DNA of 64,000 bases from Alphaproteobacteria bacterium (GCA_016869215.1 VGEP01000017.1:24988-88987), one strand, 5' to 3'. Counted from the first letter of the stretch, positions 1 to 9,272 are shown. Notes: generated by a model from the sequence alone, not told the origin. A program made the numbers and translations.

Positions 1-797
1 CGCAGCTCCTCATCGAAATCGACAAGCACAGCCAGACCATGACCGTCTCGCGCGACGGCGCGCTGCTGCACCGCTGGCCGGTGTCGACCGGCACGCGCCG
101 CCATGACACGCCCATCGGGCGCTACACGCCGTTCCGCATGGAGGTCGACCACTTCAGCCGCGAGTGGGACAACGCGCCGATGCCGCATTCGATCTTCTTC
201 ACCAAGCGCGGCCACGCCATCCACGGCACCGAGCATCTCGACGCCATCGGCCGGCCCGCGTCGCGCGGCTGCGTGCGGCTCGAGCCGCAGAACGCGAAGC
301 TGCTTTTCGAGATGGTCAGGCGCGAGGGCATGGCGAACGTGCGGATCGCGCTGCGCGGCGACACGCCGCCCGCGAACGCGCCGTGGCTGGCGCGGCGCGC
401 CGCACCCCAAAGAGCCGTGCAGGAGCGTGCGCAGACGGGCTTCGGGCCGGAGCCGCGATTCGAGCGACAGCCCATGGATCAGTCGCGGCTTGAGCCGATG
501 GAGCCGGTCGCGCCCGGGCCGCGTGCCTTTGGACCCACCCCGCTGCCGCGCCCCGATCTGTCGCGCAGCGCGCCCGGCTATATCGGCCCGCGCGACGCCG
601 AGCGATTACCGCCGCCGCCCTCGCCGTTCGGGCCTCCCCCTTGGGAACGCCCCGCGCCGGAGTTCGAGGACGCCGCGCGCACCGGATACTGGCTGGTGCG
701 GCCCGACGGCTCGCGCGTGTTCGTCGATCGCGAGCGCGCGGCGCGGCCCCTGCCGCCGCCTCCGCCGGCGGTGTTCGGCGGGCAGCGGCCGTTTTAG
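1..797 (+). CDS. L,D-transpeptidase (YkuD family), 5' end cut by window
   Basis: The frame is open from the first bases of the window, and the residues before the first in-window ATG (position 39) already look like the first strand of a YkuD domain, so the true start lies upstream. The catalytic signature is visible as an HGTEHLD stretch followed by SRGCVRL, whose Cys is the predicted nucleophile. Family members cross-link peptidoglycan (3-3 links) or attach proteins to it in the periplasm. After the roughly 115-residue catalytic domain comes a Pro/Arg-rich, low-complexity C-terminal tail of about 130 residues with no recognised domain. Any signal peptide would be outside the window. Confidence 0.85.
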   Translation, partial: QLLIEIDKHSQTMTVSRDGALLHRWPVSTGTRRHDTPIGRYTPFRMEVDHFSREWDNAPMPHSIFFTKRGHAIHGTEHLDAIGRPASRGCVRLEPQNAKLLFEMVRREGMANVRIALRGDTPPANAPWLARRAAPQRAVQERAQTGFGPEPRFERQPMDQSRLEPMEPVAPGPRAFGPTPLPRPDLSRSAPGYIGPRDAERLPPPPSPFGPPPWERPAPEFEDAARTGYWLVRPDGSRVFVDRERAARPLPPPPPAVFGGQRPF

Positions 798-840
798 GGG
801 GCCGCGATTCTGCAACGGCGCGATTTTGCACCGCGCGCGA

Positions 841-930
841 GGCACACGCGCTTCCCCTCTCCCCATAGCCCGTCGAAGACGGGCGTGAACGCCCTGTTGG
901 GGAGAGGGAAGCGAGCCCGTGGCACGCGCG
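841..930. repeat. palindromic intergenic repeat with nested hairpins
   Basis: The arms at 851-864 and 899-911 are complementary apart from one extra C, and enclose a perfect 7-bp hairpin with a GAA loop at 868-884. The 23 bases at 865-887 recur exactly, inverted, at 30562-30584. It lies between the convergent transpeptidase gene and the NTF2-like gene, so it may also end transcription, but there is no U-run. Confidence 0.6.
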
Positions 931-985
931 ATGCAAAATCTCGACACCGAAAGATCGCGCGGCCTTGCGGCGGACACGCCGCCCC

Positions 986-1579
986 TTACCCGCCCTTCAA
1001 CCACTCCGCATACCGCACCTTCAACGCCTCGGTCTCCGCGCGGCCGTCGTAGTGCACCGGCTCCGCGAGCGTCCGCCCCGCGGCCTCCACCCGATACGCC
1101 ATGTAGCGGTAGGGCGCGGGGAACTTCGCGGTGTCGGCCTTCGCCAGCATCGCTGCGAACGCCGGCGACGGCTCGACCGGATCGAGGCGGTCTTTCTCGT
1201 ACAGCGCTGCGCGCTCCACCATGCGCCAAGCGCCATCGCGCTTTTCGATGCGGTCGAGGAAGCGGCCCTGCGAAGTGAGATCGACCGCAATCCCGTCGAT
1301 GGTCTGGCGCACCAGAATGGCGACGCTGGTCTCGGCCAGTGCACGCGAGCCGTTTAAGGTCACCCGCACCGGCCAGAGCTGGTGCTTGGCCAGCGTGCCC
1401 TTGCCGAAGTTGTTGCGGCAGTGCGCGACGAACTCCGGATACGGCCCGCGGAACCACGACACCGCGATCTCGCCGCCGGGATGAAAGATCGCCAGCAGGT
1501 CGTCCCACTTGCCCTGGTCGCGGGCGAAGCCCCAGGCCTGCACCAGCTCGGAGCAGGCGAGTTTGTCAGCGATGTCCAT
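986..1579 (-). CDS. SnoaL/NTF2-like family protein
   Basis: Predicted protein of 197 residues starting MDIADKLACSELVQAWGFAR. The N-terminal helix, the DDLLAIFHPGGEIAVSWF strand region and the later LDRIEKRDGAWRMVERAA pattern fit the cone-shaped alpha+beta fold of NTF2/SnoaL-like proteins, which includes small-molecule isomerases, cyclases and dioxygenase small subunits. No catalytic assignment is possible. The frame stays open far upstream, but that part is antisense to prmA; this ATG is the first that gives a sensible family N-terminus. It is divergent from prmA across 159 bp. Confidence 0.7.
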   Translation of the reverse strand: MDIADKLACSELVQAWGFARDQGKWDDLLAIFHPGGEIAVSWFRGPYPEFVAHCRNNFGKGTLAKHQLWPVRVTLNGSRALAETSVAILVRQTIDGIAVDLTSQGRFLDRIEKRDGAWRMVERAALYEKDRLDPVEPSPAFAAMLAKADTAKFPAPYRYMAYRVEAAGRTLAEPVHYDGRAETEALKVRYAEWLKGG

Positions 1580-1738
1580 GATTTGGCCTGTGGATGACGT
1601 TGCGGAAAAGCGGTGGAGGCGCTGTGTGCAAACACTGTATCCGCTGGGGGCAAGTCCTGTAACGCCCTGTGGGCTGCCTGCGGACCGCACCTTGAGAATT
1701 CCTGTGGAAGCGCTGCCCGTGCCCGTGCATAAAGCCCT

Positions 1739-2668
1739 GTGACCAAATCCAAGACATCCACCTCCAAGACATCGTCCGCCAAAATCCCGCCGACCTACGT
1801 TGCGCGGCTCCGCACCGGCGAAAGCGAGGCGCGCCGCCTTGCCGACCTGCTGTCGGAAAGCCTCGACCCCACCGACTTCGCCTGCGCGGCCTTTGCCGGG
1901 CCGGACGGCCGCTGGCAGGTCGACCTGCATTTCCGCGACAAGCCGGACGAACCGATGCTGCGCGAACTGGTGGCGCACGCCGGCGGCAAGGCGCTGGCGC
2001 GCGCGCTGAAGATCGAACGCATCGCGCCGCGCGACTGGGTGAAGAAGAGCCTCGTCGGCCTCGTGCCGGTGCGCGCGGGCCGCTTCGTCGTGCACGGCGC
2101 GCACGATCGCGTGCGCGTGCCGCCGCACAGCGTCGCGATCGAAATCGAAGCCGCAACCGCCTTCGGCACCGGCCACCACGGCACCACGCGCGGCTGCCTG
2201 CTGGCGCTGGACTGGCTGGCGCGCCAGCCGCGCAGGCCGCGCCACGTGCTCGACCTCGGCACCGGGACCGGCGTGCTGGCGATCGCTGCGGCGAAGACCT
2301 TGCGCGTGCCGGTGCTCGGCGTCGACGTCGACGTCAATTCGGTGAAGGTCGCGCGCGCAAACGCCGCGCTCAACGGCGCCGGCGCGTTCGTCACCGCCGT
2401 GCACGGCCGCGGCTTCAACGCGCCCGAGGCGGTCAGGCGCGCGCCGTTCGATCTCGTGCTGTGCAACATCCTGCTTGGGCCGCTGCAGCGGCTGGCGGCG
2501 CCGATGGCGCGGTCGCTGATGCCCGGCGCGCACGTCGTGCTGTCGGGGATTCTTTCGTCGCAGGCCAACGCCGCGATCTCGGCCTACCGCTCGCAGGGGC
2601 TGGTGCTGGAACGCTCGTTTCGGCTCGACGGCTGGACGACGCTGCTTCTGCACGCCCCACGCGCCTGA
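1739..2668 (+). CDS. prmA: ribosomal protein L11 methyltransferase
   Basis: GTG-start protein of 309 residues. The C-terminal half is a class I SAM methyltransferase with LDLGTGTGVLAI as the SAM-binding loop (about residues 161-172) and the family-typical AFGTGHHGTT before it, then CNILLGPL in place of the common NILA motif. PrmA trimethylates ribosomal protein L11 in the cytoplasm. The N-terminal Ser/Thr/Lys-rich stretch of about 18 residues looks dispensable, so a later start is possible. Length agrees with PrmA of rhizobia. Confidence 0.9.
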   Translation: MTKSKTSTSKTSSAKIPPTYVARLRTGESEARRLADLLSESLDPTDFACAAFAGPDGRWQVDLHFRDKPDEPMLRELVAHAGGKALARALKIERIAPRDWVKKSLVGLVPVRAGRFVVHGAHDRVRVPPHSVAIEIEAATAFGTGHHGTTRGCLLALDWLARQPRRPRHVLDLGTGTGVLAIAAAKTLRVPVLGVDVDVNSVKVARANAALNGAGAFVTAVHGRGFNAPEAVRRAPFDLVLCNILLGPLQRLAAPMARSLMPGAHVVLSGILSSQANAAISAYRSQGLVLERSFRLDGWTTLLLHAPRA

Positions 2669-2808
2669 GCGCGGCCGATTGCGCGCATCGAGTCGCGCAT
2701 CTTCCATTCCGCGAAAGCGTCGATCCATCGCAACAAGGCGCCGCGCGGCGCGGCATCGCCGGGCACGCCATGATGCGCACGATAGGCCTCGCAATACGGA
2801 GCAGGCAT
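2584..2808 (-). CDS. possible small hypothetical protein (74 aa)
   Basis: A GGGAGG ribosome-binding site lies about 5 bases before the ATG that opens MPAPYCEAYRAHHG. The first 50 residues, including an ALLRWIDAFAEWKMR helix, look like genuine protein sequence rather than an antisense shadow. The last 25 residues run antisense into the 3' end of prmA and look like random translation, so the gene may have been extended by loss of its original stop. Not recognised as a known family. It occupies most of the gap 2669-3019, where nothing else is seen. Confidence 0.4.
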   Translation of the reverse strand: MPAPYCEAYRAHHGVPGDAAPRGALLRWIDAFAEWKMRDSMRAIGRAQARGACRSSVVQPSSRNERSSTSPCER

Positions 2809-3019
2809 AAGACCTCCCACCGTCGCTCCGCGAAGGCGAACCGGGGCACTGTCCCGCCGCCGTCACGCACACCCTTCAAGCAAACACCGCGCTGTGCCCC
2901 CGCCCGCGCATGGGTCCGTTGCCGCCACATCATGGGCGGCAGCCGCGCGGGCCGGAAAGCAAACCGCCCCGCGGGAGACCCGGCGGGGCGGCGAAAGCCT
3001 TCAAGCGTTTTGGGCGGGA

Positions 3020-3253
3020 TCAGCGCGTGAACGGCAGGCCGTTCTTGTCCTGTGCGGCGGACGACAGGGCCGACTGCTCCAGCTCGCGCGGGATGACGAC
3101 GCCATAGCGGCGCGCCTCGGCAATGGCCTGCTTCATGCGGGCCTCGACCAAGCGGTCGAACACGCGGCCCCAGAAACCCTTGGCGCGGACGGTAACCCGC
3201 GGGGCAGTGGCGGCGTTTGCGGCAAGACCGCCTTCGTAAGTGATCGTGGACAT
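3020..3253 (-). CDS. small hypothetical protein (77 aa)
   Basis: A strong AAGGAG ribosome-binding site lies 6 bases before the ATG. The protein begins MSTITYEGGLAANAATAPRV and continues into an amphipathic helix, FWGRVFDRLVEARMKQAIAEARR, then GVVIPRELEQSA. The segment resembles short cytoplasmic, helical proteins common in Rhizobiales, but I do not recognise a named family. No signal peptide or membrane segment. It is divergent from the aminopeptidase gene across a 295-bp gap whose middle (about 3330-3415) is conspicuously AT-rich and probably holds both promoters. Confidence 0.7.
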   Translation of the reverse strand: MSTITYEGGLAANAATAPRVTVRAKGFWGRVFDRLVEARMKQAIAEARRYGVVIPRELEQSALSSAAQDKNGLPFTR

Positions 3254-3548
3254 GGGAATCTCCTTGAATTCGGTTCGGTCAGACTGCGGCAGATCCCCTC
3301 GGCTACCTCGTCTTTCTGCGGTGCAACATAGTGCGATTTGAACCCTGCGACTAGCGCATAGCTCGCATAGGTACCCTTCTAAGTTCACATAATTAAACGA
3401 TAAATTCACGATCTCGATGGGATCGATCAGCGCGAACGATGGTCCCCGCGGTAACTTATTTTTTGCAGCGCACACCGACGCTTGGCACCCGGGACGGTCC
3501 CGCCCCTCGCAATTGCCCCTCCCCGCCCCGCCCCATAGATTGCCGCCG

Positions 3549-5375
3549 ATGTTCGAGGCGCGATTTCAGTCCTTCGACGACCCGGAGCCCGCGGCCACCG
3601 GGCCGCGCCTGCAGGCGTTGCGCGCCGAACTGTCGCGCCGCGGCCTTTCCGGCTTCATCCTGCCGCGCGCCGACCGCCATCAGAACGAATACGTTCCGTT
3701 GTCCGAAGAGCGGCTTGCGTGGCTCACCGGCTTCACCGGGTCGTCGGGCATTGCGATCGTGCTCGCCGGCAAGGCCGTCCTGTTCGTCGACGGCCGCTAC
3801 ACGCTCCAGGCCAAGGACCAGGTCGACGCCTCGGCGTTCGAGACCGTCAACGTCGGCGACAAGCCGCCCCACGAATGGCTCGAAGCCAACCTGCCCGCAG
3901 GCGCGCACTTCGGCTACGACCCGTGGCTGCACACGGCGGAAGGCGCGGAGCGGCTGATGCGCGCCTGCGCCAATGCCGGCGGCGAACTGGTCGCGGCCGA
4001 CTCCAATCCGGTCGATGCGATCTGGACCGGCCGCCCGAAGCCTCCGCTCGGCCCGGTCGTGCTGCATCATCTGCGTTTTGCCGGCGAGACGGCGGCATCC
4101 AAGCTCGGCCGCGTCCGCAAGGAGATCGCTGCGCTGCGCGCCGACGCACTGGTGGTGTCCGATCCGCACAACGTCGCCTGGACCTTCAACGTCCGCGGCA
4201 GCGACGTGGCGCACACGCCGATCGCGCTCGCGTTCGCGGTCGTGCCGAAGGAAGGCCGGCCCTCGCTCTACATCGACGGCGGGAAGCTCGGCAACGAAGT
4301 GCGCCACAAACTGGAGGAACTGGCCGACATCCGCGAACCGGCGGCCTTCGTGTCCGATCTGGAAGCGCTGGGCGCGGCCAAGCGAACCGTGCGGCTCGAT
4401 CAGGCGACCGGCGCGGATGCGCTATCGCGCATCGTCATCGGCGCAGGCGGCAAGGTGACGCGTGGCACGGACCCGATTGCCGCCATGAAGGCGGTCAAGA
4501 ACGACGCCGAAATCGCAGGCGCGCGCGCGGCGCAGGCGCGCGACGGCGCTGCCGTGGCGCGCTTCCTCGCCTGGCTCGACCGCGAGGCGCCAGGCGGCAG
4601 GCTCACGGAAATCGCCGCGGCGCAGGCGCTGGAAAGCTTCCGCCGCGACACCGGGCTGCTGAAGGACGTGTCGTTTCCCAGCATCTCCGGCGCGGGGCCG
4701 AACGGCGCCATCGTGCACTACCGCGTCACGCGCAAGACCGACCGCAAGATCGCTCCGGGCGAACTGTTCCTCATCGACTCCGGCGGCCAGTATGAGGACG
4801 GCACCACCGACATTACCCGCACCGTGGCCGTGGGCGAGCTCACGGCGGAGATGCGCGACCGCTTCACCCGCGTGCTCAAAGGCCACATCGCCATCGCTCG
4901 CGCGGTGTTCCCCGACGGCATCACCGGCGCGCAGCTCGATCCGTTCGCGCGCCAGCATCTGTGGGAAGCGGGGCTCGACTTCGATCACGGCACCGGCCAC
5001 GGCGTCGGCAGCTATCTGTCGGTGCACGAGGGGCCGGCGCGCATCTCCAAGCTCGGCAACGTCGCGCTGAAGCGCGGCATGATCCTGTCCAACGAGCCGG
5101 GCTATTACAAGACCGGCGCCTACGGCATCCGGATCGAGAACCTGGTGCTGGTGGTCGAAGGCCCGAACGCCGGAGGCGAGAAGCCGCTGAACGCCTTCGA
5201 GACGTTGACGCTCGCGCCCATCGACCGCCGCCTGATCGAACGCGGCATGCTGACCGCCGGCGAAACGGCATGGCTCGACGCCTATCACGTGCGCGTCGCA
5301 CAGACGCTCGCGCCGCTGGTCGACGCCGAGACCCGGCCATGGCTCGAAGCGGCGACCAAGCCGCTCGCGGCATGA
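3549..5375 (+). CDS. Xaa-Pro aminopeptidase-type M24 metallopeptidase
   Basis: Predicted 608 residues from the ATG of MFEARFQSFDDPEPA; the frame is open earlier, but this start gives the usual length for the three-domain bacterial and eukaryotic aminopeptidase P form. Two creatinase-like N-terminal domains precede the pita-bread catalytic domain. The five dinuclear-metal ligands are visible: Asp410 (LIDSGG), Asp421 (TTDITR), His484 (GTGHGVG), Glu516 (NEPGYY) and Glu530 (IRIENL). It should remove N-terminal residues preceding proline in the cytoplasm. It appears monocistronic. Confidence 0.9.
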   Translation: MFEARFQSFDDPEPAATGPRLQALRAELSRRGLSGFILPRADRHQNEYVPLSEERLAWLTGFTGSSGIAIVLAGKAVLFVDGRYTLQAKDQVDASAFETVNVGDKPPHEWLEANLPAGAHFGYDPWLHTAEGAERLMRACANAGGELVAADSNPVDAIWTGRPKPPLGPVVLHHLRFAGETAASKLGRVRKEIAALRADALVVSDPHNVAWTFNVRGSDVAHTPIALAFAVVPKEGRPSLYIDGGKLGNEVRHKLEELADIREPAAFVSDLEALGAAKRTVRLDQATGADALSRIVIGAGGKVTRGTDPIAAMKAVKNDAEIAGARAAQARDGAAVARFLAWLDREAPGGRLTEIAAAQALESFRRDTGLLKDVSFPSISGAGPNGAIVHYRVTRKTDRKIAPGELFLIDSGGQYEDGTTDITRTVAVGELTAEMRDRFTRVLKGHIAIARAVFPDGITGAQLDPFARQHLWEAGLDFDHGTGHGVGSYLSVHEGPARISKLGNVALKRGMILSNEPGYYKTGAYGIRIENLVLVVEGPNAGGEKPLNAFETLTLAPIDRRLIERGMLTAGETAWLDAYHVRVAQTLAPLVDAETRPWLEAATKPLAA

Positions 5376-5659
5376 TGCATAGCAATCGCGCGATGTCTGA
5401 TTCGACCCGCACCCCGACCCTCTCCCTTTCAGGGGGAGGGAGCACACGCGGCAACGCCGGACAGCCACAGCAAGCTCGGTCCTCGCGGGACGACCTTCCT
5501 CCTACGTTCGCGCTGGCGAGCCCGCGGGGCGAGCAGCCAGCGCGAACACTTGAAAAGGTAGCCGCGCCAGCCCCTCTCTTCGCTCGGCGGCGCGGCGAAA
5601 GGGGGAGGAATGAGGTGGGGGTCTGTATGCCGCGCACGCACTCGGAGCCATAGCAACTC
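5376..5659. repeat. intergenic spacer with degenerate dispersed repeat
   Basis: No gene is supported here. It contains an imperfect CCCTCTCCC/GGGGGAGGG inverted repeat at about 5418-5440 and a second G/A-rich tract near 5590-5630. Both resemble the hairpin at 8040-8062. Short open frames in this spacer have the Arg/Pro/Ser-rich composition typical of translated repeats. Confidence 0.45.
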
Positions 5660-6874
5660 GTGGACGGTTCCACTCAGCCGCAGAAAGCGCAAACCGGCCC
5701 CCGCTGGAACCTCCTCCTGCTCTTGATGGCGATGACCGCCATCGGGCCAACGACCCTCAACATTCTCGTTCCGGCAATCCCCGCGCTGACGCGCCGGCTC
5801 GGCGCCGACGGCGCGACCGTGCAGTTCACGGTCTCGGTGTTCCTCTTGGCGCTCGCCGGCGGCCAGCTTGCGATGGGTCCGTTGTCGGACCGCTTCGGGC
5901 GGCGGCCGGTGCTGCTCGCGGGGCTGGCGCTCACCGCGCTCGCGAGCCTGCTGCCGTTCGCCGCGCCGAACGTCACGGGTCTGGTCGTCGCGCGAATCCT
6001 GCAGGCGGTCGGCGCCGCCGCCGGCATCGTCATCGGCCGCGCCATCATCCGCGACCTGTTCGAGCGCGACCGCGCCGCCGCCATGATCGGCCTGGTCGCG
6101 ACCGTGATGGTGGTGGTGCCGAGCGCAGGCCCGCTGATCGGCGGCGTGCTCGACACCGCCTTCGGCTGGGAAGCGATCTTCCTGTTCACCGCCGTCACCA
6201 GCCTCGCCGTGCTGGCCTGGGCCGCAGTCACGTTGCCCGAAACGCGCGGCCTGAACGCGGCGCCGGGCCTGCAAGCGGGTTTCATGCGCGACCTGCGCGC
6301 ACTCTCGATCAGCCGCAATTTCAACGGCTACATCCTGATCGCCACCTTCGGCTCGGGAACGTTTTTCGCCTTCCTCGGCGGCAGCCCGCACGTGGCCGTA
6401 ACGTCGATGGGACTGACCTCGGCGGAATACGGCCTGTGGTTCGCGGCCTCGTCCCTCGGCTACATGCTCGGCAACTACGTAGCATCGCAGCTTTCTCCGC
6501 GGTTCGGGATCGATCGCCTGATCCTGTGGGGCATCGGGTTCGAAACCGTCGGCGTCATCGCCGCGGTGGCGCTGGCCTGGGCCGCGCCCGGCGGCGGCCC
6601 GATGATCGTGTTCGCGCCGCAGTCGCTGATCTCGTTCGGCAACGGCCTGCTGCTGCCCGGCGCCATCGCGGGCGCGGTCAGCGTGCGCCCGCAGGCCGCC
6701 GGCACCGCGGCGGGCATCACCGGCTTTGCGCAGATGACGCTCGGCGCCGCGATGGTGCAATACGGCGGCTGGCTGCTTGCGGGCGCGCCCTCGGCCCTGC
6801 CGCTGGCCCTGCTGATGGCGGCGCTGGTGCTCGCGCTGATTGCATCCTATGCGCTGCTGGAACGGCGGACCTGA
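5660..6874 (+). CDS. MFS multidrug exporter, Bcr/CflA family
   Basis: GTG-start inner-membrane protein of 404 residues with about 12 hydrophobic segments. The loop between helices 2 and 3 carries GPLSDRFGRRPVLL, the major-facilitator motif A. The following ARILQAVGAAAGIVIGRAIIRD matches the signature of Bcr/CflA drug-resistance transporters, which expel compounds such as bicyclomycin or sulphonamides using the proton gradient. Substrate unknown. The next gene begins 73 bases downstream on the same strand, so co-transcription is possible but unproven. Confidence 0.85.
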   Translation: MDGSTQPQKAQTGPRWNLLLLLMAMTAIGPTTLNILVPAIPALTRRLGADGATVQFTVSVFLLALAGGQLAMGPLSDRFGRRPVLLAGLALTALASLLPFAAPNVTGLVVARILQAVGAAAGIVIGRAIIRDLFERDRAAAMIGLVATVMVVVPSAGPLIGGVLDTAFGWEAIFLFTAVTSLAVLAWAAVTLPETRGLNAAPGLQAGFMRDLRALSISRNFNGYILIATFGSGTFFAFLGGSPHVAVTSMGLTSAEYGLWFAASSLGYMLGNYVASQLSPRFGIDRLILWGIGFETVGVIAAVALAWAAPGGGPMIVFAPQSLISFGNGLLLPGAIAGAVSVRPQAAGTAAGITGFAQMTLGAAMVQYGGWLLAGAPSALPLALLMAALVLALIASYALLERRT

Positions 6875-6947
6875 CGCCGACATTCTCGCGGCCACGGCCG
6901 GATTGCGCTATCGTTTCCCCAAAACCACAAGCACCGGGGAAACGCTC

Positions 6948-8000
6948 ATGTCCGCATTCACACGCCGGCTGCTGCCGGCCTGCATCGCCGCAGCGCTGCT
7001 GACACCCGCAGCCGCGCACGCCGAAACTGTCGAGCAGCTCTACGAGAAGGCCAAGGCCGAGAAGACGCTGACGTTCTACGCCGGCGGCCCGACCGCGCCC
7101 TACGAGGCGCGCATCAAGGCGTTCCAGGAGAAATTTCCCGGCATCCAGGTGTCGGTCGAGGGCGGCTTCAGCAACGTGCTGAACCAGAAAATCGAGAAGC
7201 AGATGGCCGACGGCAAGCTCGCGGTCGACTTCGCGTTCTTCCAGACCGTGCAAGACTTCGTGAACTGGAAGAAGCGCGGCAAGCTCCTCAACTTCAAGCC
7301 CGACGGCTTCGACCGGATCATCCCGAACCTGCGCGACCCCGACGGCGCCTACATGGCATTCGCGGCGATCACCATCGCCTATGCCTACAACACCAATCTG
7401 GTGAAGCCTGAGGGCGTGCCGAAGTCCGCGCTCGATTTCCTGAAGCCCGAATTCGCGGGCAAGCTCATCAGCGTCTATCCGCACGACGATGACGCGGCGC
7501 TCTATCTGTTCCACATCATCGTGCAGAAGTACGGCTGGAACTGGATGGACCGCTATATGGCGAACAAGCCGCACTTCATCCAGGGCCATCTGCCGGTGGC
7601 GCGCGCCATCGCCGACGGCAAGATGGCGGCGACGCTCGACGCCACCGTCACCACCGCCGGCGGGCAGAAGCGCATGGGCAAGCCGATCGAGATTGCATTC
7701 TCGGAGGCCGACGAGACGCCGGTATTCACCGTCACCGGCGGCATCTTCAAGGACGCGCCGCACCCGAACGCGGCCAAGCTGTTCGTGTCGTGGTATCTCC
7801 AGGCGGAGCAGCAGGCGCGGCTCGGCACCTTCTCGGCGCGCACCGACGTCGCCCCGCCCGCGGGCTTCAAGCCGCTGACGTCGTACAAGATCGCGAACAA
7901 CTTCCGCGAATTCATCACCGACGACAGGCTGATCGCGGACCTGCGGAAGCGGTTCGAGGCCTACACGGGGCCGGCGGTGAACAAGGGCGGGGTGAGGTAG
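6948..8000 (+). CDS. ABC-type substrate-binding protein (orphan, family 1-like)
   Basis: Predicted 350 residues from the ATG of MSAFTRRLLPACIAAALL. A Sec signal peptide ends at AAHA, cleaved near residue 24. The mature part, with LTFYAGGPTAPYEARIKAFQEKFPGIQV and a later AYAYNTNLV segment, matches periplasmic binding proteins of the Fe3+/aminoethylphosphonate/polyamine type. No permease or ATPase gene lies nearby, so the partner transporter must be encoded elsewhere. The ligand cannot be deduced. It is followed by a hairpin repeat and the convergent enolase-superfamily gene. Confidence 0.8.
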   Translation: MSAFTRRLLPACIAAALLTPAAAHAETVEQLYEKAKAEKTLTFYAGGPTAPYEARIKAFQEKFPGIQVSVEGGFSNVLNQKIEKQMADGKLAVDFAFFQTVQDFVNWKKRGKLLNFKPDGFDRIIPNLRDPDGAYMAFAAITIAYAYNTNLVKPEGVPKSALDFLKPEFAGKLISVYPHDDDAALYLFHIIVQKYGWNWMDRYMANKPHFIQGHLPVARAIADGKMAATLDATVTTAGGQKRMGKPIEIAFSEADETPVFTVTGGIFKDAPHPNAAKLFVSWYLQAEQQARLGTFSARTDVAPPAGFKPLTSYKIANNFREFITDDRLIADLRKRFEAYTGPAVNKGGVR

Positions 8001-8039
8001 CGTCTGAGATTGAGCGTAGGCGGAGCGGCTTGCTCGCTT

Positions 8040-8062
8040 CCCTCTCCCCTTGAGGGAGAGGG
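8040..8062. terminator. hairpin between convergent genes, part of dispersed repeat
   Basis: CCCTCTCCC (8040-8048) pairs perfectly with GGGAGAGGG (8054-8062) around a 5-base loop. It sits between the convergent substrate-binding protein gene and the enolase-superfamily gene, where a bidirectional terminator would be expected, but there is no U-run. The segment 8028-8055 recurs inverted at 21028-21055, so it is a dispersed element. Confidence 0.45.
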
Positions 8063-8207
8063 TGCCCGAGCGGAGGCGATAGCCGAGCAAGCGCGGGTGA
8101 GGGTCTGACCTGCCCTGTTTCTTCGGGCCACGTTTAACTTGAGACGACCACCCCTTGCACTGAGGCCGAACTTTGGATCGTCGGCGGGTAGAGTTTTTCG
8201 CCTGAGC

Positions 8208-9272
8208 TCACCGCAACGCGACGCCGCATCCGATCGCTGTAGGAACCGCGATAAGACCATCTTTCATCAGCAGAGGCGTGAACGGATCGTCGGTTAGGTG
8301 CAGATGTTCAGATAGCTCACACGGCGATTCAAGGGTGTGGAATACGGCTGCCACGTGCGTCGAGAATGCCTGTAACAATGACGGCCCGAACGCCGCGCCG
8401 AGGCGACAGGACACGCCGCCGGCGTGGCATATTGTTGCGGCTGCTAGTGTCTTGCGGATGCCACCGAGCTTGGTGATCTTCAGATTTATGCTGTCAACGA
8501 CGCGATCGCTGACGAGACGAAAGACGTCGTCGACCGAACCGGCGCTCTCGTCGGCCTCGACCGAGGCCGGAATTGTTCGCGTGATCAAGGCCAAGCCATC
8601 CCGATCCGCCGCCGGCACCGGCTGTTCGACCAAGGCAATGTCGAATCGCTCCACGCGCGCAAAGGTGCGGATGAAAGTCTTGGCGGAGTAGGACTGATTG
8701 GTGTCGAGCATCAGGGTTGTCGCGGGACCGACGGCCTGCCGGATCGCGGCGGTGCGTGCCACATCGAGATCCGGATCGCCCGACCATTTCAGCTTGATCA
8801 TCGGGTAGCCTTCGGCCGCCAGCGCGCGCGCGACCTCGGCCATTTCGGCGGGCGGCTTCAAGGGTACGATCCGGCCTTGCGGAATGGCGGCTCTCCGGCG
8901 TCCGCCCAGCAGCGCATCCAGCGATACGCCGAGTCTGCGGGCCGCAAGGTCGTGGAGCGCCATGTCGATTGCCGCCTTTACACTCGGCTGGCCTGCGAGC
9001 GCGTTGTCGATATCCTGCATGATTTCGGCGATAGAGAACGGATCGCGGCCGATCAGCCTTGGCAGCAGGTAGTCGAGGCCGGCCTTGGCGCCCGCGCCGT
9101 GGATCGAGACGGTCGGCATGGCGTGGCCGTATCCGAACCCTATGTGGCCGGCTTCGTCGGCGAGGCGCAGTGTCCAGCCGTGCAACTCGCTGAGCGGTCC
9201 GCGCACGAAAGCCCAGCGCGTGTCGGTAAGGCGTTGAACGCACGGCAGGAGTTCGGCGGACACGATGCTCAT
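8208..9272 (-). CDS. enolase-superfamily enzyme (mandelate racemase/muconate lactonizing type)
   Basis: Predicted 354 residues: an N-terminal capping domain, then a TIM barrel. Visible active-site elements are the KxK motif (Lys160, Lys162), metal ligands Asp190 (MLDTNQ), Glu216 (VEQPV) and Asp241 (ADES), and Lys265 (NLKITKLGG), the arrangement of the muconate-lactonizing-enzyme subgroup. The enzyme would abstract a proton alpha to a carboxylate; cycloisomerase, racemase or dehydratase activity are all possible. It is divergent from a Bug receptor gene, which suggests that the receptor delivers its substrate or a precursor. Confidence 0.82.
   Translation of the reverse strand: MSIVSAELLPCVQRLTDTRWAFVRGPLSELHGWTLRLADEAGHIGFGYGHAMPTVSIHGAGAKAGLDYLLPRLIGRDPFSIAEIMQDIDNALAGQPSVKAAIDMALHDLAARRLGVSLDALLGGRRRAAIPQGRIVPLKPPAEMAEVARALAAEGYPMIKLKWSGDPDLDVARTAAIRQAVGPATTLMLDTNQSYSAKTFIRTFARVERFDIALVEQPVPAADRDGLALITRTIPASVEADESAGSVDDVFRLVSDRVVDSINLKITKLGGIRKTLAAATICHAGGVSCRLGAAFGPSLLQAFSTHVAAVFHTLESPCELSEHLHLTDDPFTPLLMKDGLIAVPTAIGCGVALR

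Noticed and set aside
3417..3548. Upstream extension of the aminopeptidase
   Set aside because: The added residues do not match the family N-terminus, and the ATG at 3549 gives the usual length.
5376..5659. Minus-strand open frame in the aminopeptidase-MFS spacer
   Set aside because: Its translation is Arg/Ser/Pro-rich and spans a palindromic repeat; no ribosome-binding site or family resemblance.
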